From Fonsecaea monophora (lineage: Eukaryota > Ascomycota > Eurotiomycetes > Chaetothyriales > Herpotrichiellaceae): 64,000 bases of DNA. How positions within the stretch are numbered: position 1 is the first letter of the stretch; each line of letters begins with the position of its first letter. Position numbers and translations under genes: made by a program. The notes beneath the pieces were generated by a model that was not told where the DNA came from, searched no databases, and saw only the letters and a list, made by a program, of their open reading frames with translations. Where the stretch lies: assembly GCF_001642475.1 (NCBI RefSeq), contig NW_019173956.1:124001-188000 (forward strand), given 5' to 3'. Positions 48,401 to 60,284 of the stretch are shown one piece after another.

Positions 48401-51310
48401 CGAAGCAGAGTCCTGGTCGCCAGTTTCAACAGAACTGCCAGCTTTGGGCCTTGCTTTTTACTGGCCGGACCTTGTATCAGCCAAAAGGCTCCAGTCGGCT
48501 TCCCTGCTCTCAACGCAGCCAAGTTACTCGACCAATCAGCCCTTCATATCTCGCCGGCATAACGCTTCCCCCAATGCGAGCGAAAACCGTTGAACCCGTG
48601 ACCGCTGTTTTGACAACTCCTCCGCCGCGCAATAATGTGTTTGATAAGGCGGCTTGCACACCCCATGCACCTCATTCAGCAACCTGTCGCTCCCTTGTCA
48701 TTGGAACATGTCACACCAACAGTTCTGCAGTGTGTCACAGAGGCAGGACATTACCTCGCCAACCGTCCAGTTTCGCTGGGTCGTGCTGCAGGGTCATTTT
48801 CTCAAGGCTTGAGTCAGCACACACGAGATCTGAAAATGATCTGGTTTACCTGAGCAGCTCTTTGTGGCCCACATCACCTACCTAGAAAGGAAAGTCCGAG
48901 TCCCTTCTTCTGTGCTCGACACGGTAAGCCTTGCGCCAATGTTCTGCGGGAAGAATTGTGTGTCGTAATGAGGTGAATGACACAGCATTTGACCCTGGGG
49001 AACCCCTATCAACAACCTGGTGTACGGTCACGGCGGGACATCTTTTGCTCATGGTGGCTGCCCGGTGACGGTCGAGGCGGGATCTTGATTGGATTCATTG
49101 GGCTGTTTGCCAGAGTACCTCATGGTTTGGACCACACCGCACAGGGCTTCGAGTCCACAAGACACCGTTACAGAATCCCATGCCACGCCAGTTTACCCGC
49201 CAGCACGAATCATTTGGCCATGTCCTCTACTGGTCCATCAGGGGTGCTTTCCAGAAACATTCGAAACTGGCTGAGTGAGCTACTTTGTCATGCAGCTCCT
49301 CGTACGCGGTTGGGGCCATTGAGAAGACTTGATTGTCATTGGTCATGGTGCGGACATTTCCTATAACGGAATATCCTGCCTTGTCAGCACCACAAATCCA
49401 CCATGAACTGCAGAGGCTCTAAGCAAGCGAGTTGCTGCAGGAGACGGTTGAAAGTACTATGCCGTACTTGTTCTTGGGGCCACTCTTATTCACATGCCAC
49501 AAGCTCCCCTGCCTTTTGCTGCCTTGGAAACCATGTTGAACATGCCGTCGTTACTATTACTACCGTGACCCTTGCCATTGTTACACTAACTGGGGTTAAC
49601 AAGGCTGGGAGCTCCGCTCAAAATACCATGTCCGTGGTCCACGACTTCCATCTCGGGAAAGCGCATTAACAGGGTGCCCTCTGCCAGCCCTCTTGGAAGC
49701 GGCTTCCCATTCCTTCGTCTACTCTTGTATCGACGCAGATACGCGAGTCCGCAGCGCTAACTAGCATCCTGTCCACTATGCCGTCATGGCCAACCGCGCG
49801 TTGAAGCCTGGCGACATTCGCCTTCCAAGACCGTTCCTAGGAGTGTTCGTCGAGTCGACGTGGTTTGGGGGCACTCTACATGATCCCAAACGGGTAGGCG
49901 CTGGACTTGATAGACGTTGCTAATGCTTTTGCCGACCCAGACAAACCCCGACGCTACGGAACTGGGCGACAGTCGAACTTAGCGGGGCCAGCTACCCCGA
50001 CAGGCTGAATGCCAGAGAAAATCACCCGGACAGGCGAGTTTCAACGCGCCATGCAAGAGAAGGCCCATAGAAGCAATGGCGTGGCGGTTGACAGACACCC
50101 TTGTCGTCCGCGGACTCAACGTCCTGTGTCCACTTTGGCATGTACGCAGAGAGCCTACATCTACGGTAGATGATATCAGCCTCATCAAACGACTCTCGCT
50201 GCTTTACATGGTTTCATGGCACCTGTGGAGCTGTCGCGATGGTACTTTGTTATCAGGCTCCATGCCGCATACCGTGGTGAGTGCAACCCTCCCTGGATCT
50301 TCCTCGATCTGCACGACACACTAGTAGCTCGGTTCAAGGTTGGGGATGACTCGACGCACCTATGCAAGAGAAGATTCATGGAAGCCTGCGGGATTGCTTC
50401 GAAAGGTGACGATCGCTGCTAGCCAGCTAGCTAGCTAGCGAACGCCCCTGTCACTCTGAGGACGCTCTGTCCACCTCTGCTAGTGCTAGTCGCTAGTCAA
50501 GGAGTCAGGGAGACAGGGAGTCAGTCCCTTTTGGTTTCATTTCATGCCACGAGACGGATGTAATGTGCGAATGTAAGTGTAACCGAAGAAAACCCTTAGC
50601 CTCTCCCCCCTTCGTCCATGCCATGCAGGAGAAGGAGACGTGAAGAAAAATCAACAAGGCCAGCATGGGAGATGTGACATGCGAGATGTGGTACTTGGTT
50701 AGTGTCGCGTCGCTGGTCTCTCCAACCACAAACACAGCGGCCGATAGCGCCCACTGTCGCCCTCGGCCCAGGCATTCCCTTGCACAACCGTGACAGGGCG
50801 CGTCTGCGGGAATAGGCCGGTAAGATTGTCGTCGACAAGGACGAGAATCATGCAAGGGACGACCACGTCCGCTAAGGAGCCGAGGAGGCTGAATGCATCC
50901 TGTCTGTAGGACATACTGTTATACCGCTAAAGTACGGGTATCTCTTCGTTTCCTTGTCGGTGCATAATTCGATGTTCTTGGTTGTGCGAAGCATATTATT
51001 CCTCTCTTGATGAATGAACTGGGAAGCCTCGGAGGATCTCATGAGGAATCTGTAGTTATACATGGGAATGCACGTATGTATGTATGCATCCACATAGGCC
51101 GGACAGTGGCAGTAGCAGTGACCGCGACAGTGCCATATGATATTGATATTGACATTGGTATGTTATGTTATGATATTCTAGCTTACCTAGTTGCTCACGC
51201 TGAGCCTGGAAGACGGCAATCGTCTCTTCTTCCTTCCATCCCCCCTTTCCCATCCCCATTCTTATTTCTTCCCTCTCCTCCATCGAGTCCTCCCAGCAGT
51301 CGTCGCAGAC
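45454..51310. other. Gene-poor region, 5.9 kb, no gene supported
   Basis: No convincing coding region. The frame 47392..47685 resembles a secreted peptide but would start at TTG. The frame 48337..48885 has no domain. Four GTAC-N3-GTAC elements lie between 46622 and 48293. A TAGC repeat lies near 50418..50437. Confidence 0.5.
46622..48293. repeat. Cluster of GTAC-N3-GTAC imperfect palindromes
   Basis: Four copies at 46622..46632, 47847..47857, 48171..48181 and 48283..48293, with central triplets CGA, ACG, TCC and GCG. The last is extended to AAGTAC-GCG-GTACTT. A near-copy GTACCGAGTAT is at 46696. Confidence 0.7.
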
Positions 51311-52438
51311 CTACTCCTTCCTCGCCGCGTCATCCTTCATGCCCTGGACGATCCACTGACTCGCCTGCCTCGCGTACTCCTCCATGCCCGCCTTATCCTT
51401 CATGCGCTCCTTGATTTTCAGGGGTTTGGGGACGTCGCACCCCCTCCGCACCGCCGGGCGCGCCGACATCATCTCCTCCCACTTCTTGAGGTGGGGGAAC
51501 TCGTCGATGTCGACGCCCGCCCAGCCCGCCCAGATGACCCAGCCGATGGTCGTGATGTCGGCGATGGAGATGTGGTCGCCCACGATGAAGCCCGAGGGCG
51601 AGTTGGCCAAGTGTTTGTCCAGGACCGAGTATAGTCGGCGTGTCTCGTTGACGTAGCGCGTTATTCCGTAGGGGATCTTTTCGGGGGCGTATCTTTTTTG
51701 GCCAGTTGTCAGTTGTTTGCCATAGTCTGTGGGATTGGATAATGCGTTGTGATCCTCTCGTCCTCCAACAAAAACAAAGAACTACCCTGTAAAGCGCGGG
51801 GAAAAGGGAAAAAGGGCACTCCTTTCTGAGCATGGCCTCCGTCATGACCGCTTCAGTTTCTTTTTTTCTGCCCTTCCCCCCCCCCCTTCTTTGTATTTCT
51901 GAGTGGGAGCGCGAGTCAAACATGACAAATGGCAAACTTGACAACCCCTCCTGACAAGGTAAAGATGTATATATAGAATGGACATCGCATGAATCGGATG
52001 AAAATTGAAAACTCACCTCACGAAATGATTCGCCTGGCCCTGCATCGGGCCCAATCCTGCATTCTGCCAAAACGTCCAATTCACCATCTCGTAGTACTCG
52101 CGCGTCCCGCGCGGGAAACTGATCTTGTGCGCGTCAGCGTCGTACTCGTCCACGAGGTACTGCAGGATCCCGCCGGCCTCGAACAGCCGGATGCGCTGGC
52201 CGTCGCCGCGAAATGTGTCCGTCATCGCGGGGATGCGTCCGTTGGGGTTGATTTCAAGGAACCACGCCTCCTTTTGCCGGTTCGTCGAGATGTCGATGTG
52301 TTCGGTCCGGTAGGGGAGGCCGAGCTCTTCGAGCGCGATGGAGATTTTGATCCCGTTGGGCGTCGAGTCTGTGTAGAGCGTGATGTTTGGCCGGGTTGGG
52401 GCGGAGCCTGAGGCGGGGGTGGGGGTGGTGGTGGACAT
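51311..52438 (-). CDS. Ure2-like glutathione S-transferase
   Basis: Glutathione transferase-like protein of 267 residues. Exons 52017..52438 and 51311..51692; the 324-nt intron (GTGAGT...AAAAAAG) is long for this genome. The thioredoxin-fold half has ITLYTDSTPNGIKISIALEELGLPY, EINPNGRIPAM (cis-Pro at residue 70) and FEAGGILQYLVDEYD, which replaces the usual ESxAI. The helical C-half starts YEMVNWTFWQNAGLGPMQGQANHF and includes SIADITTIGWVIWAG with the GST N-capping Ser-x-x-Asp. The layout matches the fungal Ure2/GSTA group. There is no Asn/Gln-rich prion-type N-terminus, so it is likely a detoxifying GST rather than a nitrogen regulator. The join NHFVR-YAPEKIPYGI is clean, so no hidden exon is needed. 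Confidence 0.9.
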
Positions 52439-52575
52439 GCTTGAAAGAGGGGGGAGTTCTGGTTCTGTAGTGGTAGTAGAAGAGGAAGAGGGTGGAGGGG
52501 AGAAGCGATGAGCAATAAATGTGTTAAGACTGTTGGGCCGGTGTTATGTAGGATGTTGAATACGTAGGTTGGTAG

Positions 52576-52603
52576 GTATGTAGGTATATGTATGTATGTA
52601 TGT
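52576..52603. repeat. TATG microsatellite upstream of the GST gene
   Basis: Tandem TATG units with TAGG variants, about 140 bases before the GST start codon, so within its promoter or leader. Confidence 0.8.
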
Positions 52604-53187
52604 CGATATACACTCCCTCCCCTACAGTAACAGTCAGTCGCTTCGCCTTTCCTCCAATGACAACATCACGACCCCATCGCCTTAGCCTTACCTCCCCTTA
52701 TCGAGTACATGTATTGGAGATACCATCGTATACGCTACACGCTTGACAAAGCCTGTGACCCCACAATGAAACCACAGCCTCGGATGATTAGTGAATCATT
52801 TCGTCACTTGTTTCCCCCTCCCTTTCCTGCTGTCTCTATCCTCTGCTCTCTTTTAGTGTTCCACCGGCTATTACCAAGAACATCTCCCACGTGGACATGG
52901 ATTTCCAATCCGGTCTTGTCCCCGGTGGGCCAGTGGTTAAATCCAGGAATGTTGTGCGATTGTCGTTGCCCTCGTTCCAATCAAGTCCGAAGGGATTTGG
53001 ATACCTTGAAGTTGTTTCCCACCTGCTTGACAAGTCCCTTACAACGATGTTCTTTTCGGGAGAAGAATATTGAGGGTCCTGAGCTTGCCTTGTGTGGAAA
53101 TCTCGGGCAGATATCCACCCATGCATCTCAACCGACAATGAGGTTGTTTGATCCGACTCAAGACTGGAGAAAAGGGATGTCTGACTG

Positions 53188-53740
53188 CTAATGAGCTTCG
53201 AGTGTCAACAAGGAGACTGAATCGCCCAGTCTGGCACAATAGACACTGTAGACGGCCAGCCACAAGTGGCTCGTTATCTTATCTGCACCCCTCTGTTCAG
53301 GCTGAGGTTGAACACTCAATGTTTCGCGGATCATCTCCTTGAGCTGCGCAAAGGCGGTTTCTCCAGACTCCTGTGCCTTTTGAGCCATCTTTTTTTCTTC
53401 CGCCCGTTCCCTCCTTGATCTTTCCGACCAACGTGTTTGTGGCCGTGGTGTGTGTGCAGAAGACTTTGAGGACGGACCCGGTCGTGTGATAGGAGACGGA
53501 GCGCAGAACAAATACCTCTGCCAAATAGACAATCTGACCGTGCCTACTATACAGATTTACTTCGAAAGGACGAAGACTGATTTGTTGCGAGGTGAAAGCG
53601 TTCGAAGAGCTCGGCGGTGAGGCGGACGAGTCCTCGGTCAAGTCTTCCACTGACTGCACCCTCGACGTTTGAGGTCGATGAATGGCCCAGTGAGAAGGAG
53701 AGGAGAGAACAGTGGCAGACGTCAAAGTGACAGATGTCAA
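53188..53740 (-). pseudogene. Possible decayed or unrecognised gene
   Basis: Two leftward frames overlap: 53297..53740, with FEVNLYSRHGQIVYLAEVFV, and 53188..53532, with AEEKKMAQKAQESGETAFAQ. Each has a stretch that looks protein-like, and a single frame change near 53400 would join them. The first frame has no ATG. No family was recognised; it may be chance. Confidence 0.2.
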
Positions 53741-54598
53741 TTCAATGCTGCAGCGTGTCCCGTGACATACTCTGTGTTACACGCGCCGTTAGGCAGCAAG
53801 TGCTCTGAGCAAATTGTACTCAACCCTCAACATTGCCTCTAGAAGATGAACTTCGTCCAAGAGGAACCACGCCTTCACTTGCATCGCTTCCACTGCATAT
53901 CAGACATCGACGCCATCACCATTTTACACAGCATCCCTTTCGTGTACCTCGGCGGCTCCAAGCAAGACCCCTGACAAAGACAATGTGCACATATCTTGAT
54001 ATGCACGTTATCTACAACGAGTGTACTCAGAATCCACATCATGTAGTGGCACTCAGAAGCATCAGGCTCTGCGCACAACCCAGACCAAATGGAACCTTCC
54101 GTTATTGTCCTCCAGATCACTGCATCCCTTCCCAGAATGCTATTTTGGGATCGACACGCATGCAGGGAAGTTGTTCAGCGTGCACTGATGGCAAGCTTTT
54201 GAAAGTTGTAAGTTTTATCTTGCATATTTGAGACTAGAGTTGCTGATGCTGATGTTATTTTTAGGTGAATGTTACTGCTACTTAGAATTCAAGCCAGAGT
54301 GAGGCTGTGGCTTGCTTTTGCTTGGTAAATAGGTCCTTGCAGACATTTGGGCCGGTTTGCGGTGATGGTGTTTTTTGAGGTAAAAAGCTCTCTGCAAGGA
54401 TAACCTTGGCGTTGTGATACTATCGAGTGCCTGTACCAATGCTTACTCCTGGTAGTTATGCCTCGTCATGGATTGCCCCGTTGAGATGGTCGCCAACGAG
54501 ATGGTGGCCAATGCAAGGTGACCAGGACAAAACAAGTCGAACGGGGTTGCTGTATCTGTTGTCTCTGCTTCGGACAGGTGTTCGGATCAATACCTTAC

Positions 54599-55119
54599 TC
54601 AAGAGTAAAGCCAGGGATCCCCAAGCAGTTCTTGGGCCGTCGCACGTTCCTCTGGCAGCCACCGAAGCATTCTTCCGACGAATTGGAGAAATAATCTCTT
54701 GTCCTCACCGGAGAGCTTAGTGATGGTACATTCCAGACCTACACCGGCAGGCTTTGAGACTTCGATATTAATCAAGATACCTTTTGATAGAATTAGCAGC
54801 ACAATTTGCTGTATGAGCTGCAACGATGCGGATACCTGTATCATCTCACTTGAGGTCACCGTGTTAGGTCCTGGGCCAGCTAAGTTGTGGACGATCCTCC
54901 TCCGAACCTCAGTTTCGCCAATACTTTGTATCTTTTGTGAAAGACTTGGCCGAATGTCACAGGATAGTAGTTTTCTGGACGATATCTTAGAAGAGTCTCT
55001 TCTTCTACAGATTCAGTGGAGGTCATCGTTAGTCTGCGTCGTCCTCGAGCCGAAACTACGGCCAGCACAGAAATAGAGCAAGGGAGGTAGCGGGGACATG
55101 ACCTCAAAGTCGTGAGCAT
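54599..55119 (-). pseudogene. SRPK-like protein kinase, internally deleted
   Basis: Fragments of a fungal SR-protein-kinase-like gene. The 5' fragment (54880..55119) encodes the N-terminal hallmark ENYYPVTFGQVFHKRYKVLAKL and the Gly-rich loop FGGGSSTT, then a TAG where VWLA is expected; LAQDLTR follows in the same frame. The 3' fragment (within 54599..54859) encodes the last helices: EDKRLFLQFVGRMLRWLPEERATAQELLGDPWLYS. The catalytic loop, the DFG segment and the activation segment between them are absent: only about 20 bases separate the fragments where several hundred would be expected. A GTATCC...AAAAG stretch in the 3' part looks like a relic intron. The start lies 336 bases from the start of the divergent kinase at 55456. 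Confidence 0.8.
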
Positions 55120-55455
55120 GTCCGGAAATTTGGGTATTGGCTAGGTGCTTGATTGGAGAAGAATGTTATTTCAAAGACATGAAAGATGAGGTCGAAGGTC
55201 AAAGAGCTAGGGTTGGGCCCCTGCGCATAAAATGATGCTGATTGGCTGGAATTAGTGATGCCAAGAAGCCGAGAGGCCAACTAGCCGCAATGCCTCCTAT
55301 GATTCGTCCATTCGAGCAACATGTCTTCTGTCCCCTTTCTACCACACTCGCCCAGCTTGTCACAAGGGGTGTGAGCTTCTGATACTACTCTTCAGACAAC
55401 GGTCTCCTGCTTTCTCCTCTGCTTGTATACAACCCGCGTATTCGTTTGACTGAAA

Positions 55456-56430
55456 ATGGCCGAGTGGGCAGATAAACTTGAGGGTTACACTGGGAATCTT
55501 CCTCTCATTTCCTATGGCGTCTCCGGCGCAGTGCTCGTCTTGGATGACAAAACCGTCATCAAAAACTTCATTGGTGGTGAAGAAAGGAAGCTTGACGAAA
55601 TCATTGAGCGGGAGATATACGGGCGCCTCGGTCATCACCCTTCTATCGTCAAGTGCATTTCTATGCACCACAAAGGAATCATCCTCGAAAGGCTCGAATG
55701 CTGCCTGCGTCAGCGCCTTATTGAACTACGGCAGAGAAATGAACTCCCGACCAAAGGACAAATTCTGAAATGGTCCAGGCAGGTCAGCGAGGGGATACAA
55801 TATATACATGGGAAGAACGTCTTCCAGGTTGACATTGGAACTCACAATATTCTGCTCGACAACCAAGACAACGTCAAACTATGTGATTTTGCCGGCTCTT
55901 CAATAGACGAAGGGGACTTTACCGTAGTTCCTGGGGGGTGTGAGGGGTTTCACTTGTTTCGCAAAAAAGGCACCAAGCCAAGCATACACACGGAACTGTT
56001 TGCTCTGGGTTCTGCCATCTTCGAGATGTCGACAACGTGGCGGCCCTACCACGACAAGACAGACCATGAGATTAAAGCGCGGTATGATGCCGGCGAGTTT
56101 CCAGATACGGACGACCTGATTTTGGGACCTGTTATGCGAAAGTGCTGGTCCTTCCAATACAGCAGTGCCGCCGAGGTTGTGGACGAGATCGACAAGATCA
56201 TAGCCGAGTGTTCACCGTCGACATATGATGGCTGGTCACAAGAGGCCGCCCAAGAAGGCGAGCAGATGGTGAAAAGTTCTCTGGAGGTGTCACGGTGAGT
56301 CTGCTCTTGATAGGAACTGTGGAGAGTTGTTAATCAAAGTAGGACACCATCGATCATCTCTGGTCTGCTCGTTTTGGCGGCTGTGGTGATCATCAGCTCA
56401 CATATCTCTCAACGTTCCCGGCTGGGATAG
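55456..56430 (+). CDS. Atypical protein kinase with spliced C-terminal membrane tail
   Basis: Protein kinase-fold protein of 308 residues. Exons 55456..56294 and 56343..56430 with a 48-nt intron (GTGAGT...GTAG). Gly-rich loop GVSGAV (residues 21 to 26), VIK lysine Lys36, helix-C Glu53. The catalytic loop reads FQVDIGTHNILL: the base Asp126 and Asn131 are kept, but the HRD His-Arg are Gln-Val and the following Lys is Gly. The metal motif is CDFAGSS (Asp144, DFA instead of DFG), which other fungal kinases of this type share. An APE motif is not obvious. The second exon encodes TPSIISGLLVLAAVVIISSH, a single hydrophobic segment followed by a basic SQRSRLG end, as in tail-anchored proteins. Without splicing the protein ends at once (CGG-TGA) with 280 residues. 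Targets are unknown. Confidence 0.8.
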
Positions 56431-57067
56431 GATAAGGGAGTTGGGACTATATGGTTTCCACTATTTGTGTGGTTCAAGACATGATGGTCACTCAACTGCG
56501 CGCCGACACTCTCCCGAGCAGCGATCCCCGTGAAGTCGACGAATCCTGTAAGATATGGAAAACTGGATGAGACTGGCGTCTGGCTGCATGGTTATGTATG
56601 GCTAGAGAAACTTGGGAACGGAGGCACAGGTTGACATTGGGACGGAAGGATATGTGTGAGGTGGAAAATGCGGGGTTCCCTGCGTAGCTAAGGAAACCTT
56701 CCCTGCGCGCCACTCGCACCAAAGCAAAGAAGGCGGTGATCAGCATGACAATCTTTGCCGTCATTATCGTCGTCGACCCTCCACCGCTTTCGTCCTTCCT
56801 TTCTTCCCTTTTCGTCCTGCGTCACCGCATGCTTCAACAGCTCCATGATATTGACAAGGTCGACCTTGTCTCCTGCTCGAGGAATGGGCTGAGCGCTTGT
56901 TACGTCTTTCTTTTATCTTGCGTCCTTCGTGCTGTTGTACCCGTGTCTTACATTGGATGTTCTTTTCATCGGCATACAACACAGGTCATCCTCGCAGGGT
57001 GACGCTAACATAACGCTCTCATCAGATCTCACCCATACGATAGGTCCCTAGACCGTGCGACAACAGT
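56431..57067. other. Intergenic between kinase and Bor1 genes
   Basis: About 640 bases with the kinase 3' UTR and the Bor1 promoter. Frames on both strands are short and without domains. Confidence 0.55.
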
Positions 57068-59273
57068 ATGGCGACTCATACCGAAGTCATCACACCCTCG
57101 GCCTCGCGCACGACTCCTGCCCTCGTGCGCCGCCAGTCCTCGTCTCACTCGATTCAGAAAAAGCCATGGCAGCATAATCATCGACCGTCCTTCCACTCGA
57201 CTAACTCCCGTCCTGATCCTGAAGAGATTCAACGCCTCTCGGAACACATTTCGCGACAGACCACTCGGTCATCGCACCGGCGCACCCCGAAATGGTACAA
57301 GATACGCTGGTTCAAGGGCATAGTTGACGACCTCAAGAGACGGGCACCGTACTATTGGAGTGATTGGAGGGATGCTTGGGATTATAGGGTCATCCCCGCC
57401 ACCGTGTACATGTACTTTGCAAAGTATGCTAAATCCATATACAATCTACCGGATGCACCAACTTTATACACCTTATGTCCTTGATGTCCTCCCTCTTCGC
57501 TGATGCTCATGGACTTCTATGCTGCTATGATGTACAGCCGCTGACTGCTATCCCAGCATCTTACCCGCTTTGGCATTCTCCCTCGACATGTTCACCAAGA
57601 CCCACAACTCATACGGCGTCAATGAAGTCCTTTTCTCCTCAGTCATGGCGTGTGTGGTCTTCTCTCTTTTCGCCGCGCAGCCTCTTGTCATCGTAGGCGT
57701 TACCGGTCCCATCACCGTCTTTTCGTATACGGTGTACGACATCATCGTCCCCCATGGCACCAATTTCTTTGCCTTCATGGCCTGGATCGGCATATGGTCT
57801 CTGCTCATGCATTGGCTCCTGGCCATCACCAACAGTTGCAACGCCTTGACCTACGTTACGCGCTTCAGTTGCGACACCTTTGGGTTCTACGTTGCCTTTA
57901 TCTATCTGCAAAAGGGTATCCAAGTCCTGACCAGACAGTGGGGATTGGCTGGCGAAACCAGTGCCTACCTGTCTGTCATGGTCAGTCTGCTGGTCCTTGG
58001 GTTTGCATATGGATGCGGTGTGCTCGGCAACAGCAACCTGTTGCAACGACATGTGCGGAAATTCATCGAGGACTACGGCACTCCGCTGACAATTGTCTTC
58101 TTCACCGGATTCGTCCATATCGGCCATATGAGGAATGTACATCTCGAAACCCTGCCGACGAGCAAATCGTTCCACCCGACTGCTGACCGTGGCTGGTTCG
58201 TCCACTTTTGGGATATCAGTGTAGGAGAAGTCTTCCTGGCAATCCCTTTCGCGATCCTTCTGACAGTCCTGTTTTGGTTTGATCACAACGGTATGTGCCA
58301 CGCAGCTGACTCTGGATCCGTATCCATCTGACCAATGTCCTTAGTGTCGTCTCTCATTGCACAAGGGACAGAATTCCCGCTGCGCAAACCGCCGGGGTTC
58401 CATTGGGATATCTTCCTCCTCGGTCTCACCACCGGCATCGCGGGAATTCTCGGCATCCCTTTCCCAAACGGCCTCATCCCTCAGGCGCCATTCCATACGA
58501 ACGCTCTTTGCGTCACAAGGCAGGTCGTCGACGAGAAGGCGAGGGGTCATATCGTCCGGGTCACGGATCACGTCGTTGAGCAGCGCTTCAGCAACCTTGC
58601 GCAGGGTCTCTTGTTCCTGGTCACGATGAGCGGGCCGCTACTGGTCGTGCTACATCTGATCCCACAGGGTGTGCTTGCCGGGCTGTTCTTCGTCATGGGA
58701 GTCCAAGCTCTCGAGGGCAATGGCATTACTCAGAAGTTGCTTTTCCTGGCGCGGGACAAAGAGTTGACAGACGCGACGGACCCGCTGGCACGAATCGAGC
58801 GTCGCGCCGCCATCTGGGTCTTTGTGGCGTGTGAATTGGTCGGATTCGGCGCGACCTTTGCCATCTCCCAGACCATCGCTGCCATTGGATTTCCCATCAT
58901 CATTCTCCTCCTGATCCCGTTCCGCACGTGGCTGATGCCCAAGTGGTTCCGGGACGAAGAGCTCCGGGCCCTGGACGCACCCACTGCGGGCGCCTTTGTC
59001 ATGGAAAGCGTGGGCGGCGCGTACGGCGAGAGTGGAGAGAGCACACCATCACGCGCCGGAGGAACATCGCCTCCAGACGAGTCCGACGAAGTCGCCGTCG
59101 TGGACGATTCGCTGGAGCGAGGCGAGAGCCACGAATTACAGAGCGTTCTGGCCAACAAGAGATCATCGCCAGAGACTGCGAGTATCGCAACGAGGCGCAC
59201 CGGAAGTCACGGCGAGACACCCCGCCCCGACGTGGGCATGACGAGACGAAGTCGCAATTCCCTGAACAGATGA
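57068..59273 (+). CDS. BOR1: Borate/bicarbonate transporter, Bor1 family
   Basis: SLC4-type anion exporter of 672 residues in the plasma or vacuolar membrane; yeast Bor1 exports borate. Exons 57068..57423, 57557..58290 and 58345..59273 with introns of 133 and 54 nt. The first splice joins VYMYFA to NILPALAFSLDMFTK, the first transmembrane helix. Other family blocks: FAAQPLVIVGVTGPITVFSYTVY, FAFMAWIGIWSLLMHW, TRFSCDTFGFYVAFIYLQKG, IPFAILLTVLFWFDHNVSSLIAQG (across the second splice) and GLTTGIAGILGIPFPNGLIPQAP. About 10 to 12 membrane helices are visible. The first 90 residues are Ser/Arg rich and cytosolic. The last 110 residues are acidic and Ser rich, a likely phosphorylated tail that could control stability. 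Confidence 0.93.
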
Positions 59274-59895
59274 GAGGGAGAATGGCTGGAGATGTACAGC
59301 AGCAGCCCTCTCTCGCCTCCATGAAGAACAACAAGAAAAGACTAGAATCAAAAAGGGGGAAGGTTCACCACATGAGATAAATGATGGAGAGATCTACAAG
59401 AGTTAGACACTCAGATATATACACGTGGACATATAAACAGACGGTAGCGGTGACACGAGGACCATATTACGGTCCTCAGTGCTATACATTGCGGGCGATC
59501 AAATGGCCCGAAAGCGATCCAGTGGAGAACGGTCTGACGAGATGGGAGAGGGAGTCAGAGACGGAAAGAGACCCAGAGGAGATAGGCGAGAGTACAGAGA
59601 AAGAGAAAGAGAAAGAGACCTGTTGCGGAGGGGCGAGGACATGAGGAGAGAAGGGGAGAAGATTCTACACATATAAGAGTCAGTCGAGACGTCGTCGACG
59701 ATTACAGCATCTCACTCTCTATCAAAACCAAAAAGCGAGCAAGCAAAGGTATCATCTGGAACGTAGGATCTCACCCTGATTAGGTCCTGTGTGTTTTGTC
59801 GTCCCAAAGACAGAAAAATGGTTCATTAGACATTTATCTATCAGTCTCTCTCTCTCTCGCTCGCCTCTCTTTCTTCAACTCGGCTCAACTCCACT

Positions 59896-59916
59896 CCTCG
59901 CCTCGCCTCGCCTCGC
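59896..59916. repeat. CCTCG pentanucleotide repeat
   Basis: About four tandem units in the convergent region. Confidence 0.75.
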
Positions 59917-60060
59917 CACGCAACACTTACTCAAAGCTCAGAAGCACTGCTCACGCTTAGGGGAGGAGAGGGAGAGGGAGAGAGATAGAGAAAAGAAGGC
60001 CCCTGGTTCCTGATTAAACGCATAGCCATCCATGCGTACCCGCACCCGTATCCATCTCCG

Positions 60061-60090
60061 TATTCCGTATTCCGTATTCAGTATTCAGTA
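60061..60090. repeat. Seven-base tandem repeat TATTCCG/TATTCAG
   Basis: Two TATTCCG units followed by two TATTCAG units. Confidence 0.8.
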
Positions 60091-60284
60091 CATCAATCAC
60101 ACTGTCGCAATACCCTCTAATACCTCAATACCTCTAATACATCATCATCTCTAGTGGAATCAATTCAACCAAAAAAAAACCCCCCACAGAGTTACAAAAA
60201 CAAAATAAAAAACCAACATGAAATTGGGACTCGCTTCGATTCGCTGCGCTGTTCTTCGCTGTCCTTTCATCCTTCTTTCGGGAG

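Larger units (their letters stand above)
52439..54598. other. Intergenic between GST and kinase pseudogene
   Basis: About 2.2 kb. A TATG microsatellite lies at 52576..52603. Two overlapping leftward frames near 53188..53740 look partly protein-like but have no ATG-led full frame or known domain. Nothing else was recognised. Confidence 0.45.
59274..60284. other. Convergent intergenic rich in simple repeats
   Basis: About 1 kb between convergent stops. It has purine runs with AAAGAG units (about 59597..59617), CT runs (about 59843..59866), CCTCG units (about 59896..59916) and TATTCCG/TATTCAG units (60061..60090). No gene seen. Confidence 0.6.

Noticed and set aside
48337..48885. 182-codon rightward open frame in the gene-poor region
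   Set aside because: Composition is like translated noncoding DNA, with no domain, no clear leader and overlapping frames of similar length.
37094..51310. RIP-degraded transposon as an explanation for the gene-poor region
   Set aside because: The sequence is not AT rich, shows no long direct or inverted repeats, and has no reverse transcriptase or transposase remnant.
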